From: Aquisalinus flavus
GTDB taxonomy: Bacteria; Pseudomonadota; Alphaproteobacteria; Caulobacterales; Parvularculaceae
Assembly: GCF_022559625.1 (NCBI RefSeq)
Contig: NZ_CP042288.1
Coordinates: 768,409 to 832,408 of the forward strand
Reading direction: 5' to 3'
Length of the DNA stretch: 64,000 nt
Shown here: piece by piece, positions 54,017 through 62,618 of the stretch
Layout of the letters: every line of letters starts with the position of its first letter
Numbering within the stretch: the first letter of the stretch is position 1
Notes under the pieces: model-generated
Seen by the model: the letters and a program-made list of their open reading frames with translations, nothing else
The model's database searches: none
What the model was told of the DNA's origin: nothing
Position numbers and translations under genes: made by a program

Positions 54017-56341
54017 ATGCTGCGACATATAAACAACAAGATCGCCCTGAAGACAGGACTCGTCTCCCTGACGCTGATCATGCTCATCCTGTCTTTCGAG
54101 GCATGGCGCCGCTTTGATCATACGCGTACGACGCAGCTGGAGAAATTCCAGTCGGAGCGGGCCTTTCTGACAAAGACGACCGCCCATTCTCTGTCGCTGC
54201 CGCTGTTCGAGTATGATGTCGATGTCATCGAGAACATTCTCGAGGCGCTGTTCGACCACGAGGACGTCGTGGCGGTTGATCTGATCGAGTTCAACGGCAA
54301 GATCCTGACGGAGATCCGCGAGGATATCGATGTCGACGACCGGGTGACCGAGGAGGCGAGCATCATCGCAACGAATGGCCAGGTGCTGGCCAATCTCGAA
54401 GTAGAGTTCAGTGCTGACCGTATTGCTGCGGAACTGCGTGCCGAACTGATCACCTCGCTGACGCGGATCGCGATCATCATGTTGCTGGTTTGCGCCGTAC
54501 TGGGATGGGCGATCTGGTCGATCGTCAGGCCGGTAAAACGCCTCGATGAGGTTGTCCGCGCCTATGACGGGCGCAACTGGCCGGACCAGGTGCCGGGTGC
54601 GACCCGCAGCGACGAATTCGGCTCGCTGGCGAAGAGTTTCCAGACCATGGCGCTGCAACTGAAAAGCCTGTTCAACGACCTTGAGCGGCGGGTGGATGAA
54701 CGCACCGAAGAGCTGGCGCAGGCGCTGGACCAGGCAGAGGCGGCCAACAAGGCAAAGTCGGCATTCCTTGCCAATATGAGCCATGAGATCCGCACGCCGA
54801 TGAACGGTGTCCTCGGCATGTCGGAACAGCTGATGAATACCCCGCTGAACGACCGCCAGCGAATGTTCGCCGACACGATCTACAAATCCGGCAATTCCCT
54901 GCTCGTCCTGATCAACGACATTCTCGACTTCTCCAAGATCGAATCCGGCAAGCTGGCACTCGATCCGCATCCCTTCAATCTGCGCATGGCGGTCGAGGAT
55001 GTCGCGACGCTGTTGCGCATGCGGGCCCAGGAAAAAGGTCTGGAAATCGTCCTGCGCTGCGATCCCGACCTGCCGATCTCGATGATCGGTGATGTCGGGC
55101 GTATTCGCCAGGTGATCACCAATCTCGTCGGCAACGCGATCAAGTTTACCGAAAAGGGCTATATCGCGATTAATGTCAGCAGCCGGATGAGCGGCGATAC
55201 CGCCTCCTGCCGTATCGAAATCGAGGATACAGGCATCGGCATCTCCGAGGACAAGGTGCACGAGATTTTCGACGAGTTTGCCCAGGCCGAGCAATCGACG
55301 ACGCGCGAATATGGCGGGACCGGCCTCGGCCTTGCGATCTCGCGCCGTCTGGTCGATTTGATGGGCGGCGAGCTGGGGGTGACCTCGGAGCACGGCAAGG
55401 GCTCGACCTTCTGGATTTCCCTGCCATTGCCTGTCGACTGCCGCGACGGCGCGAGCTGCGAGCGCAGGGACAAGCTTGCCGGGCACCGCGTGCTGATCGC
55501 CGACACGCCCGCCATCAGCCTGCAGGCGACGCGCGAATTGTGCGAACACTGGGGCGCTGACGTGATCGCCTGCGCCGGGGCGACGGCGCTGATCAAGGCC
55601 GCCTCGGACAGTCAGCAGCGCGGCACGGCGTTCGATGCGATTATCCTCAGTGACCGCCTGCCGGACATGGCGACGCGGGATTGCGTGGCCGTCCTGCTGG
55701 AGAACGAGCTGATCGAGGCGGACCGTATCGTGGTGACGCCGGCTGTCGATGACGATCAGTATATCAGCTCTCTGCGCGAACTGGGCGTTCGGCACTTCGC
55801 GGTCAAGCCGTTCAAGTCTGCCGTTCTATATAAAGAGATGTCGCGTCTCCTGCTGGGCGAAAGCCAGTCAGCGCCGGAAAGTGCGACGAGGGCAATGGCG
55901 CAGGGACGTGCGCGCGACGCCGGCGCCGGGAAGCGGGTCCTGATCGTCGAGGACAATGATGTCAACCGGCTGGTTGTCGGTTCGATCCTGGCCGGGACAG
56001 CCTATCAGCTGTCCTTTGCCGAGAACGGCCAGATCGCCTGCGAGATGGCCCGTGACATGGATTTCGACGCGGTCCTGATGGATCTGTCGATGCCGGTCAT
56101 GGATGGCTATGAGGCGACAGCGACGATCCGGGCGCGGGAAAAGGAAACGGGCAGGGCGCGGACGCCAATCATCTGCCTGACTGCCCATGCGCTGAAGGGC
56201 CAGGAAGAGATATGTCGCGATCATGACATGGACGATTACCTGACCAAGCCGGTCAAGCAGCAGGATGTGCTGATGGCGCTCGCCCGGTGGACGAGCCGTT
56301 CCGTGCGCGAAGGCACGGGCAAGGTCATGGCCTCCGGCTAG
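54017..56341 (+). CDS. Hybrid sensor histidine kinase with two receiver-like domains
   Basis: This encodes a 774-residue inner-membrane kinase. One helix (residues about 12–30) and a second (about 152–178) flank a periplasmic region of roughly 120 residues. A HAMP domain and coiled coil follow, then HisKA with His256 in [11 protein letters not shown] and an HATPase domain ([27 protein letters not shown]). The first receiver-like domain (about 490–620) has Ser at the phospho-Asp position (ILSDRLP), so it looks degenerate. The second has Asp689 in LMDLSMP and a conserved lysine in YLTKPV. It is co-encoded with the periplasmic binding protein. No output regulator gene is adjacent. Confidence 0.92.
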   Translation: MLRHINNKIALKTGLVSLTLIMLILSFEAWRRFDHTRTTQLEKFQSERAFLTKTTAHSLSLPLFEYDVDVIENILEALFDHEDVVAVDLIEFNGKILTEIREDIDVDDRVTEEASIIATNGQVLANLEVEFSADRIAAELRAELITSLTRIAIIMLLVCAVLGWAIWSIVRPVKRLDEVVRAYDGRNWPDQVPGATRSDEFGSLAKSFQTMALQLKSLFNDLERRVDERTEELAQALDQAEAANKAKSAFLANMSHEIRTPMNGVLGMSEQLMNTPLNDRQRMFADTIYKSGNSLLVLINDILDFSKIESGKLALDPHPFNLRMAVEDVATLLRMRAQEKGLEIVLRCDPDLPISMIGDVGRIRQVITNLVGNAIKFTEKGYIAINVSSRMSGDTASCRIEIEDTGIGISEDKVHEIFDEFAQAEQSTTREYGGTGLGLAISRRLVDLMGGELGVTSEHGKGSTFWISLPLPVDCRDGASCERRDKLAGHRVLIADTPAISLQATRELCEHWGADVIACAGATALIKAASDSQQRGTAFDAIILSDRLPDMATRDCVAVLLENELIEADRIVVTPAVDDDQYISSLRELGVRHFAVKPFKSAVLYKEMSRLLLGESQSAPESATRAMAQGRARDAGAGKRVLIVEDNDVNRLVVGSILAGTAYQLSFAENGQIACEMARDMDFDAVLMDLSMPVMDGYEATATIRAREKETGRARTPIICLTAHALKGQEEICRDHDMDDYLTKPVKQQDVLMALARWTSRSVREGTGKVMASG

Positions 56342-56348
56342 GTCAGCC

Positions 56349-56591
56349 TCAGCCTTTTGACCGTGACGGGTCTTTCGCCCGGGGATAGGTGCGCTCTTCC
56401 TGGTACTGCCCGTTGCGTTTCTTCACGCGGACAGACGCTTCATTGCTGTCCCTGTTCATCATTTTCTTCATTTTTGCCATGATCGCCTGTTTCTTGCTGG
56501 CGACGAGGCTGGCCCTGTCGGCGCCTTCCTTGACCAGCGCCCAGTCCCTGCTGTCCGAACGGTAAACGATCTCGTATTTATCAAGTGCCAT
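56349..56591 (-). CDS. DUF2188-like small protein
   Basis: This 80-residue basic protein has the pattern YEIVYRSDSRDWALVKEGADRASLVASKKQAIMAKMKKMM … RVKKRNGQYQEERTYP. This matches the layout of DUF2188 proteins, in which two short similar units describe an unknown function. There is no signal peptide or membrane segment. It converges on the hybrid kinase gene with seven bases between stops. It may be co-transcribed with alr, 50 bases upstream. Confidence 0.6.
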   Translation of the reverse strand: MALDKYEIVYRSDSRDWALVKEGADRASLVASKKQAIMAKMKKMMNRDSNEASVRVKKRNGQYQEERTYPRAKDPSRSKG

Positions 56592-56641
56592 GGAGCGATA
56601 CCTTCTTTACTACTGTCTTGAAGCAACACAAGTGCGGGTAT

Positions 56642-57748
56642 CTAGGTTCGATAAATCTTCTGTATGCGGCCGCCCAGCATGGTGAAGACTTCATAGGCGA
56701 TCGTGCCGGCGCGGGCTGCGTGGTCCTCGACCCGGATGTTGTCCCCGAAACATTCCGCCATGTCGCCGACCCTTGCATCGCCCTCGATGTCGGAGATGTC
56801 GGCGATGATCAGGTCCATGGAGACATTGCCGACGACGGGGCAGTCATCGCCGTTGATCCGTACCACTCCCTTGTTCGACAGCGCGCGGCAATAGCCGTCG
56901 GCATAGCCGATGCCGATGGTGGCGAGGCGGGTTGGACGCTGAGCAGTGAACGTGCCGGAGTAACCGCAGGTCTCGCCCGGTGCGATGTCGCGGATCTGCA
57001 GGATCGGGGCGTGCAGGCTGGCGACGGTCTTGAGCGCCTGCTCGGGGTGATCCTGCGGACCGGCGCCATAAAGGGCGACGCCGGGGCGGATCAGCGCTTC
57101 CTCGATCTCCAGCGGCAGGAACAGGCCGGCGGAGGCGGACAGGGAGAGTTTTGCCGAGGGCCAGATCTTGCGCAGGCTGGTGGCGGTGCGGCTAAACGCT
57201 TCGGCCTGCCCAGCATTGTGTGGATCGGCGGCGTTGGCCCCGAAGGCGAAATGGCTCATGAGATAGGAGATTTCCAGCGAGCGATAGGCCTCGCCGGAGA
57301 TGATCTCGTCGATCTCACGGCCAGTCAGCCCGAGCCGGTTCATGCCGGTATCGATATGAATGATCGCCGGGCCATTGCCGGTCTGCCGCCACAGGCGCAT
57401 CTGTTCCAGCGTATTAAGAACGGGGGTGAGGCCGTGGGTCGTGAAGTCGTCGACATCGTCACGGGCCGGGCCGTTGAAGATGCAGATGGTCGCCGTGCCC
57501 TCGGGATCGACGCGGGAGAGAATCTCGCGCAAGTGCACGCCTTCGAAGAAATAGGCGACGAAGAAGGCGCGGCAGCCGGCCGCAAACAGCGCGGGCGCGA
57601 TGCGGTCAACGCCGAGGCCGTAGCAATCAGCCTTGACGACGGCAGCCATATCCGCCTTCGGGCGCATGGCGGCGAGGGTGCGGTAATTCTCCGCGACGGC
57701 GGCAAGGTCGATTGTCAGGCGCGGGCGGTGGGTGGTGATGTCGCTCAT
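56642..57748 (-). CDS. alr: Alanine racemase
   Basis: This is a 368-residue PLP enzyme. It interconverts L- and D-alanine for peptidoglycan synthesis. The PLP lysine lies in AAVVKADCYGLGVDRI near residue 39 and the catalytic tyrosine in TCGYSGTFTA near residue 264. The fold-type III barrel signature HIDTGMNRLGL and a C-terminal VGNVSMDLIIADIS are also visible. Length is typical. The gene follows dnaB on the same strand after 61 bases, a common alphaproteobacterial arrangement. Confidence 0.96.
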   Translation of the reverse strand: MSDITTHRPRLTIDLAAVAENYRTLAAMRPKADMAAVVKADCYGLGVDRIAPALFAAGCRAFFVAYFFEGVHLREILSRVDPEGTATICIFNGPARDDVDDFTTHGLTPVLNTLEQMRLWRQTGNGPAIIHIDTGMNRLGLTGREIDEIISGEAYRSLEISYLMSHFAFGANAADPHNAGQAEAFSRTATSLRKIWPSAKLSLSASAGLFLPLEIEEALIRPGVALYGAGPQDHPEQALKTVASLHAPILQIRDIAPGETCGYSGTFTAQRPTRLATIGIGYADGYCRALSNKGVVRINGDDCPVVGNVSMDLIIADISDIEGDARVGDMAECFGDNIRVEDHAARAGTIAYEVFTMLGGRIQKIYRT

Positions 57749-57809
57749 GATATCAGGATTATGCCAATCCTTTGCGCCGGGAAAGGGGCAGAGTCAGGGC
57801 CATTGCTGC

Positions 57810-59288
57810 CTAGAACCGGTCGTCTTCGTAGCGGTCGGTCTGGGCGAGGTTGCCGAACTTGACGATGGAGGCATCGAAGGCGAGCTTGACATTGCCGATC
57901 GGGCCGTGACGCTGTTTGCCGATGATGACCTCGGCCTTGCCGGCGGCCTTGTCGCAATCCTCCTGCCACTGAAGATGTTCCGGCGTGCCCTCGCGCGGCT
58001 CGGCACGGGAGAGGTAGTATTCCTCGCGATAGACGAAGAGAACGACGTCGGCGTCCTGCTCGATCGAGCCGGATTCCCTGAGGTCCGATAGCTGCGGGCG
58101 TTTATCCTCGCGCTGTTCGACCTGGCGGGAAAGCTGGGACAGGGCGATGACCGGTACTTCCAGCTCCTTGGCGAGTGCCTTCAGCCCGACCGTGATCTCG
58201 GTGACTTCCTGCACCCGGTTCTCGCCGGACTTCTTCGAGCCGGAGAGGAGCTGGAGATAGTCGATGATCAAGAGGTTGAGGCCGTGCTGGCGCTTGAGGC
58301 GGCGGGCGCGGGCGGCGAGCTGGGCGATGGAGAGACCGCCGGTATCGTCGATATAGAGCGGGATGTCGTTCAGCGTCTGCGCGGCTTCATAGATGCGCTC
58401 GAAATCGGACTGATCGATATCGCCGCGGCGGATCCGGTCGGACGGGATTTCGGAGAACTCCGACAGGATACGCCCGGCGAGCTGGTCGGCGGACATCTCG
58501 AGCGAGAAGAAGCCGACAACGGCGCCGTCGCCCGCCTTGATCGTGCCATCGGCCTGACGCTCGGGGCGATAGGCCTTGGCGGCGTTGACGGCGATATTGG
58601 TGACGAGCGCGGTCTTGCCCATGGACGGGCGCCCGGCGAGGATGATGAGGTCGGACTTGTGCAGGCCGCCCATATGCTTGTCGATATCGACGAGACCGGT
58701 CGAGACGCCGGCAAGGCCGCCGCCACGCTCATAGGCGGCATTGGCGATGTTGATCGCTTCGGCGAGCGCGCTCTCGAAGGTCACGAAGCCGCCGCCATAT
58801 TTGCCGGTTTCGGCAAGCTTGTAGAGCTCGGCCTCGGCGGTCTGGACCTGGGTCTGCGGATCGTCATCAATGTCCGCGGACCGGGCGCGGTCGATCATCT
58901 CGCCGCCGAGGCGGACAAGGCCGCGCGAGACCGACAGGTCGAAGACGACGCGGGCATAGTCCCACGCGCCGGCGGTCGACGGCACGTTCATCGCGAGGTC
59001 GGAGAGATAGCGAGAGCCGCCAATTTCGCCCATGGCCGGATTGTCGGCGAGATAGGTGTTGAGCGTGACGGGCGAGGCGAGCCGGCCGGACGAGATGAGT
59101 TTCTCGCAGGCGACATAGATCAGCTGGTGGACGGGGTCGTAGAAATGCTCGCCCTTCAGGAAGCCCGAGACGCGATAGAAAATCTCGTTGTCGAACAGGA
59201 TCGCGCCGAGGATTGCCTGCTCCGCGTCGATGTTGAAGGGTTCTTTTTGCTCCGTATGGGGAGCCTTATGAATATTGCCATCAGCCAT
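57810..59288 (-). CDS. dnaB: Replicative DNA helicase
   Basis: This 492-residue hexameric helicase unwinds DNA at the replication fork. The N-terminal domain (NIDAEQAILGAILFDNEIFYRV) is followed by a linker and a RecA-like C-terminal ATPase with Walker A GRPSMGKTALVTNI, Walker B LLIIDYLQLLSG and the arginine-finger region around ALSQLSRQVEQREDKRPQLSDLRESG. No intein is present. Its position next to the S6–S18–L9 operon is conserved in many bacteria. Confidence 0.97.
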   Translation of the reverse strand: MADGNIHKAPHTEQKEPFNIDAEQAILGAILFDNEIFYRVSGFLKGEHFYDPVHQLIYVACEKLISSGRLASPVTLNTYLADNPAMGEIGGSRYLSDLAMNVPSTAGAWDYARVVFDLSVSRGLVRLGGEMIDRARSADIDDDPQTQVQTAEAELYKLAETGKYGGGFVTFESALAEAINIANAAYERGGGLAGVSTGLVDIDKHMGGLHKSDLIILAGRPSMGKTALVTNIAVNAAKAYRPERQADGTIKAGDGAVVGFFSLEMSADQLAGRILSEFSEIPSDRIRRGDIDQSDFERIYEAAQTLNDIPLYIDDTGGLSIAQLAARARRLKRQHGLNLLIIDYLQLLSGSKKSGENRVQEVTEITVGLKALAKELEVPVIALSQLSRQVEQREDKRPQLSDLRESGSIEQDADVVLFVYREEYYLSRAEPREGTPEHLQWQEDCDKAAGKAEVIIGKQRHGPIGNVKLAFDASIVKFGNLAQTDRYEDDRF

Positions 59289-59406
59289 GGTAAATTGGTT
59301 AACGCAAAGATTGCGCTCTCACCATCCCAAAGTTTTCCTTGATTCGCTAAACCATTGAAATATCGCGGTACTGATTTTTCCACAGCCGGCATGCCGTACA
59401 GCAGCG

Positions 59407-59440
59407 AAAAAAAGCCCCGGCTGAGCTGCAGCCGGGGCTT
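59407..59440 (-). terminator. Rho-independent terminator of the rpsF–rpsR–rplI operon
   Basis: On the minus strand the hairpin AGCCCCGGCT … AGCCGGGGCT is followed by an eight-base T-run. It lies 30 bases beyond the rplI stop codon and upstream of dnaB, so it ends the ribosomal protein transcript. On the plus strand there is no matching T-run. Confidence 0.92.
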
Positions 59441-59469
59441 GATTTTCGGTGGTTCAGGGAGAAGGGCGC

Positions 59470-60117
59470 TTATGCGTCTTTCTCGTCCTCGCCAGCGTCG
59501 CTGTCGACGGCATCAGCAGCGGTGGTCATGCCCGGCTCGAGCAGTTCCTCCGGAGAGACGGACTGGTCGGACAGGATCTCGTTGTCGACGGCGGCGTTGC
59601 CGGCGGCTTCCTCGATTTCGTCATCGGTACGGGCCAGAACATTCTCGCCGCGGGCCTGGGCTTCTGCCTCTTCCTGCGAGCGGGCGATGTTGATGGAGAC
59701 CGTGACCGAGACTTCCGGGTGCAGGAACACGCGGATATCGGTGACACCGAGGGCCTTCAGCGGCTTGTCGAGAACGACCTGGTTGCGGCTGACATTGAAC
59801 CCGGCTTCCCCGATCGCGGCAGAGATGTCGCGGGAGGATACCGAGCCGTACAACACGCCCATGTCAGAGGCCTGGCGGATCAGCACATAGGACGTGCCGT
59901 TGAGCTTGCCTGCTTCGCCGGCAGCGGCCTTCTTTGCTTCCTCGTTGCGGGCTTCGATATCTGCACGCTGGGCTTCGAACATCTTCTGGTTCTTCACCGT
60001 GGCGCGCAGCGCCTTGCCGCGGGGCAGGAGGAAGTTACGGGCGAAGCCGGCCTTGACGGACACGGTATCGCCGATGCCGCCGAGATTCTCGACGCGTTCA
60101 AGCAGAATGACTTCCAT
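59470..60117 (-). CDS. rplI: 50S ribosomal protein L9 with long acidic C-terminal tail
   Basis: This is a 215-residue protein of the large ribosomal subunit. The L9 N-terminal domain is plain: [37 protein letters not shown], then the long connecting helix and the C-terminal domain ([31 protein letters not shown]). Typical L9 is about 150 residues; here about 60 extra residues rich in Glu, Asp and Ala follow ([13 protein letters not shown] … [14 protein letters not shown]). Such extensions occur in alphaproteobacteria; their role is unclear. Confidence 0.96.
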   Translation of the reverse strand: MEVILLERVENLGGIGDTVSVKAGFARNFLLPRGKALRATVKNQKMFEAQRADIEARNEEAKKAAAGEAGKLNGTSYVLIRQASDMGVLYGSVSSRDISAAIGEAGFNVSRNQVVLDKPLKALGVTDIRVFLHPEVSVTVSINIARSQEEAEAQARGENVLARTDDEIEEAAGNAAVDNEILSDQSVSPEELLEPGMTTAADAVDSDAGEDEKDA

Positions 60118-60122
60118 GGTTC

Positions 60123-60347
60123 TTACTCCCCTACGAACGGCAGCAGGGCGAGGAAGCGCGCGCGCTTGATCGCACGGGCCAGCTCACGCTGTTTCTTCTG
60201 GGATACCGCCGAAATGCGCGACGGGACGATCTTGCCTTTTTCAGAGATGTAACGCTGAAGCAGGCGCGGGTCCTTGTGGTCGATTTTCGGGGCGTTCTCG
60301 CCGGAGAACGGGCAGGTCTTGCGGCGACGGAAAAACGGTTTAGCCAT
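60123..60347 (-). CDS. rpsR: 30S ribosomal protein S18
   Basis: This 74-residue small-subunit protein binds S6 and 16S rRNA in the platform. Signature [42 protein letters not shown] matches S18 closely. It lies between rpsF and rplI, five bases upstream of rplI, in the usual order. Confidence 0.97.
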   Translation of the reverse strand: MAKPFFRRRKTCPFSGENAPKIDHKDPRLLQRYISEKGKIVPSRISAVSQKKQRELARAIKRARFLALLPFVGE

Positions 60348-60370
60348 TGGTCCTGTTCCTTTCTCTGGTC

Positions 60371-60889
60371 CTAGTTACGGTCGCGGTCGCGATTGTCACG
60401 GTCACCACGGTCACTGCGATGATCGCGGTCGCCCCGGTCGCCCCGGTCACGATTATCGCGATCTCCGCGATCTCCGCGATCACCACGGTCACCGCGATCG
60501 CCACGGTCACCGCGATCGCCACGGTCACGGCTGTCGCGGCGGTCGCCACGATCGCCGCGGTCGTCGCTGCGGCGGGACATGACGGGTGACGGGTCGGTGT
60601 CGTGCTCTTCGACGCGCAGGGTCATGAAGCGGAGGATATCCTCGTTGATCTTCATCTGGCGCTCGAGCTCGGTGATCGCCGCGGGCGGGGCCTCAATATT
60701 CATGAGGGTGTAATGACCCTTGCGGTTTTTCTTGATCTTGTACTGCATGTTGCGCAGGCCCCAATATTCGTGCTTGGCGATCTTGCCGCCATTGTCTTTC
60801 ACGATGGATTGGAGGCTGTCCGACAGAGACTCCACCTGGGCAGGGGAGATGTCCTGACGTGCGATGAACACGTGTTCGTAAAGTGGCAT
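60371..60889 (-). CDS. rpsF: 30S ribosomal protein S6 with Gly-Asp-Arg repeat tail
   Basis: This is a 172-residue protein. The S6 core ([20 protein letters not shown] … [39 protein letters not shown]) covers about 100 residues. The start is at the ATG at 60889; an in-frame extension upstream is unsupported. From about residue 105 the protein is a low-complexity run of Gly-Asp-Arg triplets, encoded by a DNA tandem repeat with a 9- or 18-base period (60371–60580). Charged S6 tails are known in alphaproteobacteria, but this one is unusually regular. Confidence 0.94.
   Translation of the reverse strand: MPLYEHVFIARQDISPAQVESLSDSLQSIVKDNGGKIAKHEYWGLRNMQYKIKKNRKGHYTLMNIEAPPAAITELERQMKINEDILRFMTLRVEEHDTDPSPVMSRRSDDRGDRGDRRDSRDRGDRGDRGDRGDRGDRGDRGDRDNRDRGDRGDRDHRSDRGDRDNRDRDRN
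60375..60575 (-). repeat. Tandem codon repeat encoding the S6 tail
   Basis: Successive 9-base units coding for Gly-Asp-Arg recur here, some grouped as 18-base units with synonymous changes. The variation is mainly at third codon positions, showing selection on the protein rather than on the DNA. The array is expected to be prone to length change by slippage. Confidence 0.85.
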
Positions 60890-61096
60890 TATGGCCTTCT
60901 CCTGTGAGGCGACGGAGACCGGCAGGGCGGAGGGCCCTGGCGACCTTCGGCTCGGCAACTGGCGGGACCATCCCGCTCTACCAGCTGTCCCTGATGAAGG
61001 GGGCTGGCGCTGTCGACCATCGCTCGTGAATGGCGGGCTATAGCCGAGGATCGAGGCCGTGGCAAGAGGGTTGACACGGCGGGCCGCCAGCCCCTG

Positions 61097-61606
61097 TCAG
61101 ATTGCGGACGCCATATGCGCGTCGACATGGGTGGCGAGCTTGGCGAGGGTCTGCAGCCCATATTCGACAGCGCCGAAGCCGAGCTTCTCGGCCCGGATTT
61201 CCCTTGACGGGTGCATCTGACGGAGTGTGAGGACGGTCTTGCCATTACTCTGCTCGTCGAAGGTGACAAGCATGCGGAATTTCGCGGGGTCATCGTCCCG
61301 CCCGGTGCCATGCTCGATCTCGATCAGCGATGGTTCTTCCAGCCGCAGAAAAACCATGCGGTTGGGAAACACGGTGCCATCGGGTGCGATCATGTCGAAA
61401 CGCCATATCCCGCCCGGGCGAATGTCGATCTCTTTCGTCGTGAGGGTGAACCCTTCCGGGCCGAACCAGCTCTGTATCCGGGCTGGGGCAGTCCATGCCG
61501 CGAAAACAATGTCTCGCGGGGCTTCGATCAGGCGTGTCAGGACGATCTCGCGGTCGAGTGGCCAGTCGGCCCAGGCAGAGGGTGTGCTGGTGAATGAACC
61601 GGTCAT
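61097..61606 (-). CDS. SRPBCC/AHSA1-family protein
   Basis: This 169-residue cytoplasmic protein has the START-like/SRPBCC hydrophobic-pocket fold. The motif LDREIVLTRLIEAPRDIVFAAWTAPARIQSWFGPEGF and GGIWRFDMIAPDGTVFPNRMVFLRLEEPS are typical of the AHSA1 (Activator of Hsp90 ATPase-like) group. In bacteria these usually pair with an ArsR regulator, as here: the regulator gene ends three bases upstream. The ligand and role are unknown. Confidence 0.9.
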   Translation of the reverse strand: MTGSFTSTPSAWADWPLDREIVLTRLIEAPRDIVFAAWTAPARIQSWFGPEGFTLTTKEIDIRPGGIWRFDMIAPDGTVFPNRMVFLRLEEPSLIEIEHGTGRDDDPAKFRMLVTFDEQSNGKTVLTLRQMHPSREIRAEKLGFGAVEYGLQTLAKLATHVDAHMASAI

Positions 61607-61609
61607 CGC

Positions 61610-61945
61610 TCAATGTTCCTTTTTCATGGTGTTGATGTGGTGCTCCATACGGTCGAGGCGGTCTTCCCACAGCGCGAGATGCTGGCGAAGCCAGTCGTCG
61701 CCCGCTTTCAGGGCGCCCGTTTCGATCCGGCAAGTGCGGACCCGGCCGGTCTTTTGCGTGCTGACGAGACCGCTTTTTTCGAGGATCTGGACATGCTTGA
61801 GCAGTGTCGGCAGCGCGATCTTGAAAGGCTCGGACAATTCCCCAATAGAGGCAGGGCCTTCGCACAGCCTGCTGACAATGGCGCGCCGCGTCGGGTCGGC
61901 GAGGGCGGAAAATGTCTCTGTGAGTTGGTTTTGATACTTAGTCAT
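61610..61945 (-). CDS. ArsR-family transcriptional regulator
   Basis: This 111-residue winged helix regulator begins MTKYQNQLTETFSALADPTRRAIVSRL. The helix-turn-helix (SIGELSEPFKIALPTLLKHVQILEKSGLVSTQKTGRVRTCRI) is plain. No metal-binding cysteine cluster is visible, so it belongs to the non-metal-sensing subgroup that accompanies SRPBCC genes. I prefer the ATG at 61945; the frame remains open 12 codons further upstream without support. It probably represses its own operon. Confidence 0.9.
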   Translation of the reverse strand: MTKYQNQLTETFSALADPTRRAIVSRLCEGPASIGELSEPFKIALPTLLKHVQILEKSGLVSTQKTGRVRTCRIETGALKAGDDWLRQHLALWEDRLDRMEHHINTMKKEH

Positions 61946-62035
61946 GTGACGAAGTATTGATGATGGCCTCCCGGCAGTCAAGAAAAACTTTCATGACCGA
62001 CTAAGTAATCATGTGCCCATGCCCAGTGGGACTGT

Positions 62036-62173
62036 TCACTCCCGCAGAGCGGCGCGTTGCTCGCGCAGGGCGCGGACGGCTCTCATCTCGCGGCGCAGGC
62101 GGCGGACGAGAAAGGCGCGCCGGTGATCGGACGGTTTGCGGTTGCGGAATTGTTGTGTGCGTTGGCGTGGCAT
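62036..62173 (-). CDS. Small basic protein of 45 residues
   Basis: A short open frame runs from the ATG at 62173 to a TGA at 62036–62038. It encodes MPRQRTQQFRNRKPSDHRRA followed by further Arg-rich helical sequence ending ALREQRAALRE. A good ribosome site, GGGAG, lies six bases before the start, which argues for real translation. The product is strongly basic and could bind nucleic acid. I do not recognise a family. Confidence 0.45.
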   Translation of the reverse strand: MPRQRTQQFRNRKPSDHRRAFLVRRLRREMRAVRALREQRAALRE

Positions 62174-62618
62174 GTCTCACTCCCTCAGGCTGGGTAACGG
62201 AGAAGGGCGCTGCCGGGCTTGCCCGGCAGCGTTGGAAGAAGGAGGAAGGCCCGTGGAGAATATTATCCAGAGCTGTATGAGCATTGAGAGCTTTGAGCTT
62301 CGGAAAAGCTTTTCACTCTCCACGGCGGCATTCTGGTGCGCGGCCCTGAAGGAGCTCTCGCGTCCACTCGTCTGAGTGAAATGCCGATCCCTGCCACGGG
62401 CGCCGACGCGCGCTCGCCCCTCCCGGCGGCAGGAATGCCTGTTGCCTCTGGCCCGTTGGGCAGATCACCCGCAGGGCCCGAGACCCCGGTCCGGTTCTCA
62501 CCGGGCCTGGGGGAGAGTTATAGCGGCTGGAGACGGGACGGGGATAAGTGTTGGGAGTTGGTAGTTTTTAGAAGTGGCAGTCTAATCCACGAAAACTGAC
62601 ACCTCAAAACTATCCCCG
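62174..62618. other. Non-coding region with several GC-rich inverted repeats
   Basis: No supportable gene is seen in these 445 bases. A 10-bp hairpin GCTGCCGGGC/GCCCGGCAGC lies at 62209–62230. A 9-bp inverted repeat, CCGTGGAGA (62251–62259) with TCTCCACGG (62317–62325), encloses further self-complementary sequence including AAAAGCTTTT. From about 62395 to 62520 the sequence is GC-rich with short complementary blocks. It matches no RNA family I can recognise (not SRP RNA, RNase P or tmRNA). Confidence 0.4.

Noticed and set aside
60347-60589. Repetitive Val-Thr-Ala-rich frame opposite rpsF; also a CRISPR-like look
   Set aside because: The repeat period of 9–18 bases and third-position variation are those of Gly-Asp-Arg codons; there are no spacers of CRISPR size.
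62395-62530. SRP RNA, 6S RNA or RNase P RNA in the GC-rich gap
   Set aside because: None of the conserved SRP or RNase P sequence blocks is present, and I cannot identify the 6S bubble with confidence by eye.
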